Assembly: GCA_947168405.1 (NCBI GenBank)
Contig: CAMVLU010000004.1
Span: 1-39,474, forward strand
Length of the DNA stretch: 39,474 nt
Source of the DNA: an uncultured Clostridia bacterium
Lineage (GTDB): Bacteria > Bacillota_I > Bacilli_A > RF39 > UBA660
Direction: 5' to 3'
The position numbers and the translations under genes were made by a program. The stretch's first letter is position 1, and each line of letters begins with the position of its first letter. The notes beneath the pieces are model-generated. The model was not told where the DNA came from and searched no databases. It saw only the letters and a program-made list of their open reading frames with translations. Below, piece after piece: positions 39,310 to 39,474 of the stretch.

Positions 39310-39474
39310 TTATTCATCTTTCATATATGACTTTAAATCTTTAATTACTTTTTTATTTTTTCTAATTTCTCTTGCCTTAATAATATCTTCTTTAGTATGA
39401 TGATTTGAATTTAATGCTAATTTCTAACTTCTGCTTCCTCTTTACGTTTTTCATCTTTTTCCTTGTTAGCTTCT
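39310..39474 (-). pseudogene. 3' end of a frameshifted gene, cut by window edge
   Basis: Two overlapping frames read as one protein end. From the right edge the frame gives EANKEKDEKRKEEAEVRN and stops (TAG, 39424-39426). The next frame continues LALNSNHHTKEDIIKAREIR and on to KSYMKDE, TAA at 39310-39312. A single missing base near 39420-39430 would join them into a Lys/Glu-rich protein end. It may be a real lesion, a sequencing error in an A-rich spot, or programmed frameshifting. I do not recognise the protein; most of it lies outside the window. Confidence 0.55.

Noticed and set aside
1-39474. Mycoplasma code (TGA as Trp) because of the extreme AT content
   Set aside because: TGA ends genes at 563-565, 33456-33458 and the Abi gene, and Trp is TGG throughout conserved proteins.

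Overview
The window comes from a very AT-rich bacterium with Firmicutes (Bacillota) gene content: a str operon ordered rpsL-rpsG-fusA-tuf, a T-box in front of asnS, an S4-type leader in front of rpsD, YlmH, TrmB, a class D sortase, YtxH/DUF948 proteins, DUF975 and DUF2975 membrane proteins, and strong GGAGG ribosome binding sites. TGA is a true stop (ends of 2..565, 31830..32771 and 33006..33458) and tryptophan is TGG, so the code is the standard bacterial one and not the Mycoplasma code. The compact layout and many uncharacterised proteins suggest a host-associated, possibly uncultured Bacilli or Mollicutes-like lineage. That placement is inference.

Layout. 1-565: 3' part of a KilA-N protein. 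598-2558 (minus): exported protein, class D sortase and membrane protein in one overlapping operon. 2642-4993 (minus): lipoprotein, charged protein, DUF948 and YtxH proteins. 5050-6140: trmB and two tiny genes, one a Cse60-like protein of 56 residues. 6372-7424: Rpn/PD-(D/E)XK nuclease with a GIEQ repeat tail. 7449-11726 (minus): str operon with a consensus promoter. 11941-15239 (minus): MYG1-like hydrolase, MscS channel, and asnS with an asparagine T-box. 15594-16386: rpsD with a structured leader. 16444-18243: transglutaminase-like protein. 18246-25499 (minus): lipoprotein, YlmH, stress-type dehydrogenase, OatA-like acyltransferase with a second degenerate SGNH domain, trpS, HExxH protein, tRNA-Leu(CAA). 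25546-30695: Cas4-like/DUF2779 nuclease, tandem-HTH regulator, Crp/Fnr regulator, dut and proteins of unknown function. 30703-32771 (minus): HEPN-type Abi protein translationally coupled to HtrA. 33006-34871: DUF2975-XRE-DUF4173 membrane/regulator operon. 34879-39297: DUF308, DUF975, HD hydrolase, fhs and a rhomboid protease. 39310-39474: a frameshifted gene end at the window edge.

Most of the window is housekeeping chromosome (translation, tRNA charging, one-carbon metabolism) mixed with envelope and stress genes. No insertion sequence, CRISPR array, rRNA or prophage block is visible; KilA-N, Rpn and Abi are the only accessory-type genes. Two genome-style features stand out. Intrinsic terminators repeatedly contain the stop codons of the genes they end, often serving two converging genes at once. 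Many promoters rely on an extended -10 of the form TGnTATAAT with a poor -35. The most interesting leads are the sortase locus whose presumed substrate lacks LPxTG, the Abi-HtrA coupling, the perfect GTTGCAATTGCAAC palindrome upstream of the Crp/Fnr gene, and the duplicated SGNH domain.
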